Shown: in pieces, positions 1 to 5,401 of the stretch
Position numbering within the stretch: position 1 is the first letter of the stretch
Layout of the letters: every line of letters starts with the position of its first letter
Origin: Chloroflexota bacterium
GTDB lineage: Bacteria; Chloroflexota; UBA5177; JANWHV01
DNA length: 5,720 nt
Reading direction: 5' to 3'
NCBI GenBank assembly: GCA_025450255.1
Contig: JANWHV010000092.1
Span: 1-5,720, forward strand
Made by a program: the position numbers and the translations under genes
Notes under the pieces: model-generated
Seen by the model: only the letters and a program-made list of their open reading frames with translations
Databases searched by the model: none
Told to the model about the DNA's origin: nothing

Positions 1-371
1 ATGTATACCCGCACCCCACCGGTCAAGTACACGACGCCATGCTGGATGATGTAGCGCATGACGGTGTTGTTCAGCGATTTCCGGAGCGCCGCCGTATTCA
101 GCGCGGGGATAGTGGACTGCCCGGAGACGTTCGACACCCGGACGCCCCCGCGCCCGTACAATCCGTGGCAGTTTACACAGCCGAAGGTGACATAGTCGAG
201 CGCCCCCGCCGCGACGTGCGGGTCGACCGCCGCCTGCCGGCTCGCCAGGGCGCTCCCGGTGGTGGCGCGAGTCAGAGCGAAGCCGGCGGCCAGCGGCAGG
301 GCGAGCAACAACGCGACACTCGCGAGGCTCGGTAGCAGCCGAAAAGATCGACGCCAGGGGACCAGCTTCAT
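1..371 (-). CDS. Class I-type cytochrome c, secreted or membrane-anchored (C-terminus beyond left edge)
   Basis: Reading the minus strand from the ATG at 371-369 gives 123 codons with no stop before the window ends. Residues 7-35 are an Arg-bearing start followed by a hydrophobic stretch, so this is an export signal or N-terminal anchor. Residues 65-69 are C-V-N-C-H (bases 165-179), the covalent heme c attachment site with His69 as proximal ligand. The flow after it (HG-LYG-RGG, then a helix, then an HGVVYLTGG-like stretch) is that of small mono-heme cytochrome c domains. The distal Met ligand is not inside the window; the last incomplete codon, AT, could begin it. The start is supported by GGAGG (bases 383-379 read backwards) seven bases upstream. 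It probably carries electrons outside the cytoplasmic membrane. It is divergent from the copper genes. The family is clear, the exact partner unknown. Confidence 0.86.
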   Translation of the reverse strand, partial: MKLVPWRRSFRLLPSLASVALLLALPLAAGFALTRATTGSALASRQAAVDPHVAAGALDYVTFGCVNCHGLYGRGGVRVSNVSGQSTIPALNTAALRKSLNNTVMRYIIQHGVVYLTGGVRVY

Positions 372-378
372 GGATCGC

Positions 379-383
379 CCTCC
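379..383 (-). promoter_or_regulatory. Ribosome binding site of the cytochrome c gene
   Basis: The minus strand reads GGGAGGG over bases 384-378, with core GGAGG at 383-379 and seven bases to the ATG. This is close to ideal and fixes the start codon at 371. Confidence 0.75.
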
Positions 384-400
384 CTGCGGCCATGCCGCAG
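384..400 (-). promoter_or_regulatory. Short hairpin in the leader of the cytochrome c gene
   Basis: Bases 384-390 (CTGCGGC) and 394-400 (GCCGCAG) are a perfect 7-bp inverted repeat around a 3-base loop. It directly abuts the Shine-Dalgarno site of the minus-strand cytochrome gene. If transcribed, it could affect ribosome access or mRNA stability. There is no U-tract, so it is not an intrinsic terminator. The structure is visible in the sequence; the role is inferred. Confidence 0.35.
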
Positions 401-535
401 GCGGGTACTAAGCATGACCTGCTCGGCCGCACGGGGTGGCCAATGTCATCCCATGCCCGCTGTGGCCAGCATACGCCGCGCCGGCTGGACGGTCAAGACT
501 CCCGCCCCAGCGCTCTAATCTTCGAGCTATAAGCC

Positions 536-670
536 GTGCGCTATCTCCACGGCGACTGGCACGTGGCCCTCGACGGCATCGGCCTGACGAGTCATCCGGG
601 CGAGCAGATGGAGATCACCCATCTGGCGAATCGGGCGCCGTTCGAACTCTCTGGCAGCGTGAAGACGTGA
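536..670 (+). CDS. Short ORF of 44 residues with coding bias, function unknown
   Basis: A GTG at 536 follows an in-frame TAA (530-532) and opens a frame that ends at TGA 668-670. By hand count, 37 of 44 codons end in G or C, but only about 19 of 44 have G or C in the second position. That contrast is typical of true genes in GC-rich genomes, whereas the overlapping frames give Arg/Pro-rich noise. The peptide begins VRYLHGDWHVALDG and is rich in acidic, His and hydrophobic residues, with no membrane segment or signal peptide. It could be a small cytoplasmic protein or the remnant of a larger gene. The start is uncertain: only a weak GAG lies nine bases upstream, and an internal GTG at 563 is possible. 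I do not recognise a family. Confidence 0.42.
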   Translation: MRYLHGDWHVALDGIGLTSHPGEQMEITHLANRAPFELSGSVKT

Positions 671-767
671 TCTCGCGGGCATACACCCTTTCGTCGGGCA
701 AAGCTTGTTCTCGTTCGCCTATCGTGCAATGCATGTGTTGGTAACGCGCCGAAGATCGGCTCGAATG

Positions 768-773
768 TATACT
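768..773 (+). promoter_or_regulatory. Possible -10 box for a leaderless transcript of the gene at 782
   Basis: TATACT matches the TATAAT consensus at five of six bases. It ends eight bases before the ATG at 782, so a start about seven bases downstream would place the RNA end at or next to the start codon. No Shine-Dalgarno sequence precedes that ATG, which fits a leaderless message. No recognisable -35 hexamer sits at the usual distance, so the call is weak. Confidence 0.3.
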
Positions 774-781
774 TCCCAATC

Positions 782-1552
782 ATGGAACAGCCAATCCGCT
801 CCCACCTCGCGTCACGGCGATCGGTGCTGATGCCGGGCGTTCCGCGCGTGCTCGGATGCCAGGGCGCGGCGGCCACGATCATTGGCGTTGCCGTGCTGGT
901 GGTGCTCGCCACCCTGGGAGCGTCCCTCGCGCACCTGGTCGAGTATCATCTGGGTCTTGGCAGCCAGGACGGTCGGAGCGCCGCCGCGACCATGCTGGCG
1001 CAGTGCCCATTGCGCGGCGACCTCCTGGTGCTCCTGCTGTTCGCGCTTACCCTGACCCTGGCGATAGCGAACTCCATTCGCGTGCTGTCGCGCCGCGGAC
1101 GTGGGCTGGCACGCCTGGCGCAACAGGCGGGGCTCGCAACCAGCGCCCTCCACGTGGATCTGCCCCGTTCGCGGGCCCGCTTTATCCAGATCCTCGCTCC
1201 ATTGCTCACGCTGCAGGCTGCCGTGTACGTGGTGTTCGATCGCATCTGGCCGATGGGCCCGATGATGCGCATGAACGGCGTTTTCACCCATATGGCCCCA
1301 CAGGGCGCCCTGCCGCCGGCGCCCGTGCACCTGCTGATCGCCGTTGCCCTGGCCGCTGTCGTCTGGCGCCTGGAGCGGCGTATCTCCGTGCTGCGCGCCA
1401 TCATCACCGCCGCTCAGCGGCTGCTGGCGCGCGCCGCGCCGCGCGTATTTCTCGTGCCGTTGCCGGCGGCATCGGTGGAGATCAATTGGCGGCCGGCGGC
1501 CGGATTGATTGGCCTGCCCCGCCCACCCCCGTTCCGGCTCTCGCCCCGCTAG
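782..1552 (+). CDS. Four-helix membrane protein with a Met/His-rich outer loop, unknown family
   Basis: The frame encodes 256 residues. Four hydrophobic segments are visible at about 31-50, 81-99, 134-152 and 182-197. Basic residues cluster at the N-terminus (R6, R12, R13, R22), in the 100-133 loop and after helix 4. By the positive-inside rule both termini are therefore cytoplasmic. The two outer loops then contain H51, E54 and H56 at the end of helix 1, and a Met/His cluster at 158-171 (M158, M161, M162, M164, H170, M171). Such residues are typical copper ligands, and the gene lies just upstream of copC, so a role in copper sensing or transfer is plausible but inferred. I do not recognise a named family. 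No Shine-Dalgarno site precedes ATG 782; the ATG at 830 (M17) is a weaker alternative. Residues after 220 lack clear structure. Confidence 0.75.
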   Translation: MEQPIRSHLASRRSVLMPGVPRVLGCQGAAATIIGVAVLVVLATLGASLAHLVEYHLGLGSQDGRSAAATMLAQCPLRGDLLVLLLFALTLTLAIANSIRVLSRRGRGLARLAQQAGLATSALHVDLPRSRARFIQILAPLLTLQAAVYVVFDRIWPMGPMMRMNGVFTHMAPQGALPPAPVHLLIAVALAAVVWRLERRISVLRAIITAAQRLLARAAPRVFLVPLPAASVEINWRPAAGLIGLPRPPPFRLSPR

Positions 1553-1625
1553 TTCGCCTGGCCCAGCGGCGCCATCGCGGCCGGCGCGAAACCTGGCCCC
1601 ACGCACCGATATGGATCCGTGTTTC

Positions 1626-1647
1626 GGCGTGGACCGCAGTCCACGCC
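1626..1647 (+). promoter_or_regulatory. Perfect 9-bp inverted repeat (hairpin or operator) before copC
   Basis: GGCGTGGAC (1626-1634) and GTCCACGCC (1639-1647) are exact reverse complements around the 4-base loop CGCA. The stem is GC-rich and should be stable in RNA. It lies 74 bases after the stop of the upstream membrane-protein gene and 69 bases before the copC ATG. It lacks a following T-run, so it is not a standard intrinsic terminator. It could be a terminator of another kind, a 3' end stabiliser, or a protein-binding operator for the copC transcript. The structure is certain, the function inferred. Confidence 0.5.
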
Positions 1648-1701
1648 ACCGTACTCGGCCGCGGGACGCGCGATCGGTTCCTATCGTCTTATATGGAATC
1701 T

Positions 1702-1709
1702 GGGCGGAG
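1702..1709 (+). promoter_or_regulatory. Ribosome binding site that favours the copC start at 1717
   Basis: GGGCGGAG ends seven bases before ATG 1717. Alternative in-frame ATGs at 1693, 1738 and 1744 have poorer spacing. An AAAGG at 1722-1726 is eleven bases from 1738 and is the only rival. Confidence 0.6.
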
Positions 1710-1716
1710 CCCATCG

Positions 1717-2136
1717 ATGAGAAAGGTCTCTCCGGACATGTACATGTACAGGAAGTCAATTATTTCCCGCGCCATAGTCTCAGCCGGTCTGATCCTCGGC
1801 GCCTGCGCCGCGCTGCCCTTGAGCGCCCAGGCGCACGCCAGCCTGGTGAAGTGTACTATCGCCAAAGGCGCGGCGCTCAAGGCGGCGCCCAGGACGCTGG
1901 CCTGCACCTTCGCCGAGGGCGTGAATCCCAAGGGCAGCTTCCTCCGCGTGGTCGAGGCTGCCGGCGACGGCGCCGAGGTCGACATGGGCAACAGCACCGT
2001 CTCGTTCTCGAACGCTCATCAAATGACCGTGGGTTTACCAAAACTCGCCAGGGGACCATACTACGTTATGTGGTTCACCGTGTCCGCCGACGACGGGCAC
2101 AGGGCGGGCGGCGTGATGCCCTTCTCCGTAAAATAG
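1717..2136 (+). CDS. copC: Secreted CopC-family copper-binding protein
   Basis: The protein has 139 residues. A basic N-terminus and a hydrophobic stretch (about 17-36) end in S-A-Q-A, after which signal peptidase I would expose H40 as residue 1 of H-A-S-L. CopC proteins bind Cu(II) with the N-terminal His plus a distant Asp-x-His. Here D126-G-H128 supplies the latter, in the usual S-A-D-D-G-H context near the C-terminus. The Met-rich Cu(I) loop of Pseudomonas CopC is absent, so this looks like the Cu(II)-only type. C46 and C63, on strands that pair in the CopC fold, could form a disulfide; they are not usual for the family. A lipobox-like L-G-A-C (27-30) offers a competing lipoprotein cleavage that would bury H40 within the chain. 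The next gene starts 83 bases later and also begins with CopC, so the two probably act together. The long open frame upstream of the ATG is not coding. Confidence 0.9.
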   Translation: MRKVSPDMYMYRKSIISRAIVSAGLILGACAALPLSAQAHASLVKCTIAKGAALKAAPRTLACTFAEGVNPKGSFLRVVEAAGDGAEVDMGNSTVSFSNAHQMTVGLPKLARGPYYVMWFTVSADDGHRAGGVMPFSVK

Positions 2137-2153
2137 CCGTTCATTTAGAAGAA

Positions 2154-2189
2154 CTTCCGCGCGGGCAACGCCTCACAATCGCGCGGAAG
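2154..2189 (+). promoter_or_regulatory. Perfect 10-bp inverted repeat between copC and the CopC-CopD fusion gene
   Basis: CTTCCGCGCG (2154-2163) and CGCGCGGAAG (2180-2189) are exact reverse complements with a 16-base spacer. They begin 17 bases after the copC stop and end 30 bases before the next ATG. No T-run follows, so a strong intrinsic terminator is unlikely. A stem here could protect the copC message, attenuate read-through so that copC exceeds the large membrane protein, or serve as an operator. The repeat is seen directly; its role is inference. Confidence 0.5.
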
Positions 2190-2206
2190 CAATGATGTAC
2201 GCGATC

Positions 2207-2211
2207 GAGGG
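2207..2211 (+). promoter_or_regulatory. Ribosome binding site of the CopC-CopD fusion gene
   Basis: GAGGG sits eight bases before ATG 2220. It supports this start, which also places a normal signal peptide at the N-terminus. Confidence 0.65.
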
Positions 2212-2219
2212 TTATCGAC

Positions 2220-5200
2220 ATGGCCGCTGGGCGCCGCCTGCTCTTGTACACACTGCTTCTTCTTGGCTCGCTCCTGTTCCTCGCACCCGGTCAGGCGGAG
2301 GCGCACGCGCATCTGGTGCGCGCGGACCTGGCGCCGGACGGCCATCTCTACGTGCCGGCTGGTACGGTCCGTTTCTGGTTTGACGAGGCAGTCAATCCCT
2401 CGATCTCCACGATCGTCATCAAGAACGCGGCGGGCCGGCAGGTCAACACGGATACCGGCCATGCCAACCCAACCGATGCCGAGGAGCTGGACGTTTCCAG
2501 TCCCGCCCTGCCGCCTGGCCAGTACACCGTGTTATGGACGAGCGACTCGGCGCAGGATGGGCACATCCTGCACGGCTTCTACGTTTTTACGGCCGGCGGC
2601 GCCGGCGCCTCGGCGATCGGCTCCGGCTCGGGGGCGGTGGCGACTGCCGCCCCCGACCTCGATTCCACGGCATGGGCCGGCGCCCTCGCCCACTGGCTGG
2701 TGCTGCTCGCCTCCACCGTATGGACCGGCGCCCTGGCCCTGGAGCTGCTCGTGCTCACGCCCGCGCGCTTCCGTGCCCGCGGCGCCATCGTCGCCCTGGC
2801 GGACCGCGCTTCCGATCGGATCGTGGCCGTGATCCAATTTGGCCTGCTGGGCACCCTGGTGGCATCGGTCGTGGAGATCGAGACCCAGGCATACGCCACG
2901 GGCGGCTCCAGCGCCCTTCTCTCGTTTACGGTGCTTCGTAACATACTGCACTCGCATTTCGGCACCTATTGGCTGGCCAGGCTGGTCTGTGTTTTCCTGG
3001 TCCAGCTCGCGCTGATGCTCTTGCCGGAAGCGCCGCCGGACGGCGCCCCGCCGCGATCCACGCCTCGGCTCAGCGTGCCGATGGCCGCGGCGGGCGCGCT
3101 GGCCCTGCTCTATCTGCTGGCCCTGGCGCTCTCCGGCCATGCGGCGGCCGTACCGCGCATGGTGTTGACCGCGGTCTTGCTCGACTGGCTGCACCTGCTG
3201 GCAAACTCCTTATGGATCGGCGGCATGGCGGCGATTGCCCTGGCGCTTCTCCCTGCCCTGCGCGCGAGCCTCGCCAGGAGCAATGGCGACGGCAACGACG
3301 CGCGCCTTGCGTTTCTGGTGCTCCTCGATCGCTACTCGCCGCTCGCGCTCATCGCCGTGCCCACCGCCATGGTGACCGGTATCTTCAACGCGCAGGTACA
3401 CCTCGACAGCCTGGATGAATTCTTCAATAGCGAGTACGGGCGCTTCCTGATCGTCAAACTGGTGCTGATCGCCATCATCGTGACGATCAGCGCCTCGCAC
3501 GTGTTCCGCACGCGGCCGCGGCTCAAGGCGGTGCTGGCGGGCCGGCGCGAAGGCGCCCTCACGCCCGGTATCAGATCGCTTATTCTTCGGCTCTCCATCG
3601 AGCCGATCCTGGGCGCGGGTATCTTGCTGTGCGTGTCGCTGATGGGCCAGGTGGCGCCTCCCGTCACGGTGTTCGCCAATGGCGCCGCTGATGGCGCGCA
3701 AGCCGGCGCCGTCGCGTCCCCCACGCCGGAGCCGCCGCGCACCATCAGCGGCGCCCAGCATCTTGGCCTGCTCGACGTCTCGCTGTCGATCGACCCGGCG
3801 GCGGTGGGCCATGCGAAATTTGTCGTCATCGTCCGCGAACGCGGCAAGGTTGTCACCGATGCCCAGGTACGCGTCAAGTTGAGCGTGCCGGACGATAGCG
3901 CGCTCGGCGCCGTCTTCGTGGAAACCACGCCCTCGGGCGGCGGCTACGGCGGCACCGGCGACCTCGTGCAAAACGGCCAGTGGCGCGCGGACGTGCTGGT
4001 GCGCACGCATAGCGACCCCAATGAGTTCCGCGACGTGCCGTTACGGTTCGTGGTAGGGCCGGGCGCGGGCTTCCTGCCCAATGGGCTCGACCCCTCGGCA
4101 ATCGGCATCGCCATTAATCCCGGGCAATTGAACGCCGCGAACACCGTGACCCTTTCGCGCTTGAACGTGCCCGCGGTGCAACTGCTCTCGCAGTCGCTGG
4201 ACATGGACATGGGCGAGCAACAGGAGCCCACGCAGCCCCTCGGCGGCGGCAGGTGGCGGGCAAGCGGGCTCTACGCGCCAATGCAGGGCCGCTGGGCGTT
4301 GACCGTGCAGGTACAGGTCAACGGTAGCTGGACGACGGTGCGGCAATTTGTCTATCAGGTGCCGTTGAGCGGGCCGATGCGCTTGCTGTCGGGCACGCAA
4401 AAGTCCCTGACCAACACCGCGGCCGCCGCCGCCTCGGCTAAACCCGGCAGCGTCACCGGACCATATAACGTGGCCTTCGCCAGGAGCCTACCATACACGG
4501 TGATCGTCAGCCAGATGGGCTCAAATGGCATACGGTTACTCGGCAAGGCCATTCTGCATACGGGCAGCCAGGCCCACGGCGTGGACGTGCTCGACGGCAC
4601 CCCATACGCCTACGTCACCAACTTTGGCGCGGAGCCGGGGACGGTGAGCAAGGTCGACCTGCGGACCATGAAGGTGATCGCGAGCTACCCGGTAGGCCTG
4701 GGCCCCGCGCACATCGTTTTCACGCCCGACCACGCCAGGGCGTTCGTCACCGATTTTCGCTCGAGCGATCTCTACGAGATCAACCTGAAGAGCGGCGCCA
4801 CGCGGCGCATCACCTTCCCGAACGATACGTGCTTCGAGCCGCACGGCATCGACCTCTCCGAAAACGAGCGCACCCTGTACGTGGCCTGCGCCGGCGGCTC
4901 CTGGATCTATCCCGTCGACGCGGTAACGCTCAGGCCGGGCCAGCCGATAATCACGGCGCCCGGCGCCTATGGCGTCACCGTGGATGGGCCGCGACACGAG
5001 GTATGGGTGACGACTCAGTCCGGCAGCACCGTCTCGGTGGTGGACGAGAAGACGCGCAAGGTGGTGGCCACGGTCAAGGTCGGCAAGGGGCCGGCGCTGC
5101 CTGTAACGTCCCCTGATGGGCGGACCATCTACGTGGCGGACCAGCTTGGCAACCAGATCAGCGTGATCGACGCGGCGAGCCGGAAAGTGACCGCCACCAT

Positions 5201-5369
5201 TGCCGTCGCCGCGCAGCCGCACGGACCGGACGTCACGGCCGACGGCAAGTATCTCTACGTAGCCAGTATCGCCGGCAACGCGGTGACGATCATCCGTACA
5301 TCGGATAACAAGGTGATGGCGATTGTGCCGTCGGTCGACGGCGCGAACGAAGTAGCCATCTCGAATTAG
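2220..5369 (+). CDS. CopC-CopD-(YtkA/FixH-like)x2-YVTN beta-propeller fusion protein
   Basis: The protein has 1049 residues. Residues 1-28 are a signal peptide ending A-E-A; the mature chain starts H29-A-H-L. A CopC domain (29-124) has the Cu(II) set H29, D113 and H115. After a Gly/Ala/Ser linker comes CopD with eight hydrophobic segments (about 154-180, 201-219, 246-268, 286-306, 316-345, 372-391, 407-429, 456-478). It shows S-G-H307, D322-xx-H325 with L-W-I-G-G, and the Y-G-R-F-L-I-V-K-L motif (406-414) of the CopD domain. An even helix count puts the rest outside. Residues 513-613 and about 635-715 are two Ig-like YtkA/FixH-type domains; the second carries M662, M664 and M688. Residues 745-1049 form a YncE-like propeller with six full repeats of about 42 residues plus a split seventh blade. 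Bacillus YcnJ-type proteins combine CopC, CopD and a YtkA-like part in about half this length, so the propeller is extra. The likely role is copper uptake or delivery to an extracytoplasmic enzyme. Confidence 0.93.
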   Translation: MAAGRRLLLYTLLLLGSLLFLAPGQAEAHAHLVRADLAPDGHLYVPAGTVRFWFDEAVNPSISTIVIKNAAGRQVNTDTGHANPTDAEELDVSSPALPPGQYTVLWTSDSAQDGHILHGFYVFTAGGAGASAIGSGSGAVATAAPDLDSTAWAGALAHWLVLLASTVWTGALALELLVLTPARFRARGAIVALADRASDRIVAVIQFGLLGTLVASVVEIETQAYATGGSSALLSFTVLRNILHSHFGTYWLARLVCVFLVQLALMLLPEAPPDGAPPRSTPRLSVPMAAAGALALLYLLALALSGHAAAVPRMVLTAVLLDWLHLLANSLWIGGMAAIALALLPALRASLARSNGDGNDARLAFLVLLDRYSPLALIAVPTAMVTGIFNAQVHLDSLDEFFNSEYGRFLIVKLVLIAIIVTISASHVFRTRPRLKAVLAGRREGALTPGIRSLILRLSIEPILGAGILLCVSLMGQVAPPVTVFANGAADGAQAGAVASPTPEPPRTISGAQHLGLLDVSLSIDPAAVGHAKFVVIVRERGKVVTDAQVRVKLSVPDDSALGAVFVETTPSGGGYGGTGDLVQNGQWRADVLVRTHSDPNEFRDVPLRFVVGPGAGFLPNGLDPSAIGIAINPGQLNAANTVTLSRLNVPAVQLLSQSLDMDMGEQQEPTQPLGGGRWRASGLYAPMQGRWALTVQVQVNGSWTTVRQFVYQVPLSGPMRLLSGTQKSLTNTAAAAASAKPGSVTGPYNVAFARSLPYTVIVSQMGSNGIRLLGKAILHTGSQAHGVDVLDGTPYAYVTNFGAEPGTVSKVDLRTMKVIASYPVGLGPAHIVFTPDHARAFVTDFRSSDLYEINLKSGATRRITFPNDTCFEPHGIDLSENERTLYVACAGGSWIYPVDAVTLRPGQPIITAPGAYGVTVDGPRHEVWVTTQSGSTVSVVDEKTRKVVATVKVGKGPALPVTSPDGRTIYVADQLGNQISVIDAASRKVTATIAVAAQPHGPDVTADGKYLYVASIAGNAVTIIRTSDNKVMAIVPSVDGANEVAISN

Positions 5370-5386
5370 GGTTATGCTACAGGTAT

Positions 5387-5392
5387 GGTGAG
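5387..5392 (+). promoter_or_regulatory. Ribosome binding site of the TlpA-like gene
   Basis: GGTGAG ends nine bases before ATG 5402. The start codon also lies in the 12-base palindrome CGCTCATGAGCG (5397-5408), which could slightly mask it. The gap to the previous stop is 32 bases, with no terminator. Confidence 0.5.
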
Positions 5393-5401
5393 ACTCCGCT
5401 C

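Larger units (their letters stand above)
372..781. other. Divergent intergenic region between the cytochrome c and membrane-protein genes
   Basis: Outside the short reading frame at 536-670, this stretch holds no coding-like sequence. Longer open frames here have random-looking Arg/Pro/Ser-rich translations. It must contain the promoter of the minus-strand cytochrome and any promoter for the plus-strand genes. I see a TATACT at 768-773 just before the gene at 782, but no convincing -35 box on either strand. No tRNA, repeat array or intrinsic terminator is visible. Confidence 0.5.
1553..1716 (+). other. Spacer upstream of copC, probable control region
   Basis: This 164-base gap separates the membrane-protein gene from copC. 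It holds the strong inverted repeat at 1626-1647 and, just before copC, an AT-richer patch (CTTATATGG, about 1688-1696) that could act as a -10 region. No -35 box is obvious. No credible coding sequence was found; the open frame running through it gives Arg-rich noise. Confidence 0.4.

Noticed and set aside
39..335. 98-codon plus-strand open frame at the left end
   Set aside because: It is antisense to the cytochrome c gene, whose CxxCH motif and signal sequence are on the minus strand.
436..744. 102-codon plus-strand open frame in the divergent spacer
   Set aside because: Arg/Pro/Ser-rich translation without coding bias; the overlapping frame at 536-670 has the better codon pattern.
856..1716. 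N-terminal extension of copC back to an ATG at 856
   Set aside because: The upstream part overlaps the membrane-protein gene in another frame and reads as Arg/Pro-rich noise; the ribosome site and signal peptide start at 1717.
1739..1750. CopY-type cop box (TACAnnTGTA) in the copC start region
   Set aside because: The sequence is TACATGTA without the two-base spacer, so it does not match the cop box.
812..1759. 315-codon open frame on the minus strand, opposite the membrane protein and the copC start
   Set aside because: The translation is rich in Arg, Gly, Gln and His with no domain or hydrophobic pattern, and it lies antisense to two well-supported genes; such frames are common in GC-rich DNA.
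2192..2383. 63-codon open frame starting before the fusion gene
   Set aside because: It overlaps the signal peptide and CopC domain of the fusion in another frame and has no coding-like composition.
3210..4010. 266-codon minus-strand open frame opposite the CopD region
   Set aside because: Low-complexity Arg/His/Asp-rich translation, antisense to a clear CopD membrane domain; a shadow frame.
5370..5401. Terminator between the fusion gene and the TlpA-like gene
   Set aside because: No stem followed by a T-run is present in the 32-base gap; the genes are more likely co-transcribed.
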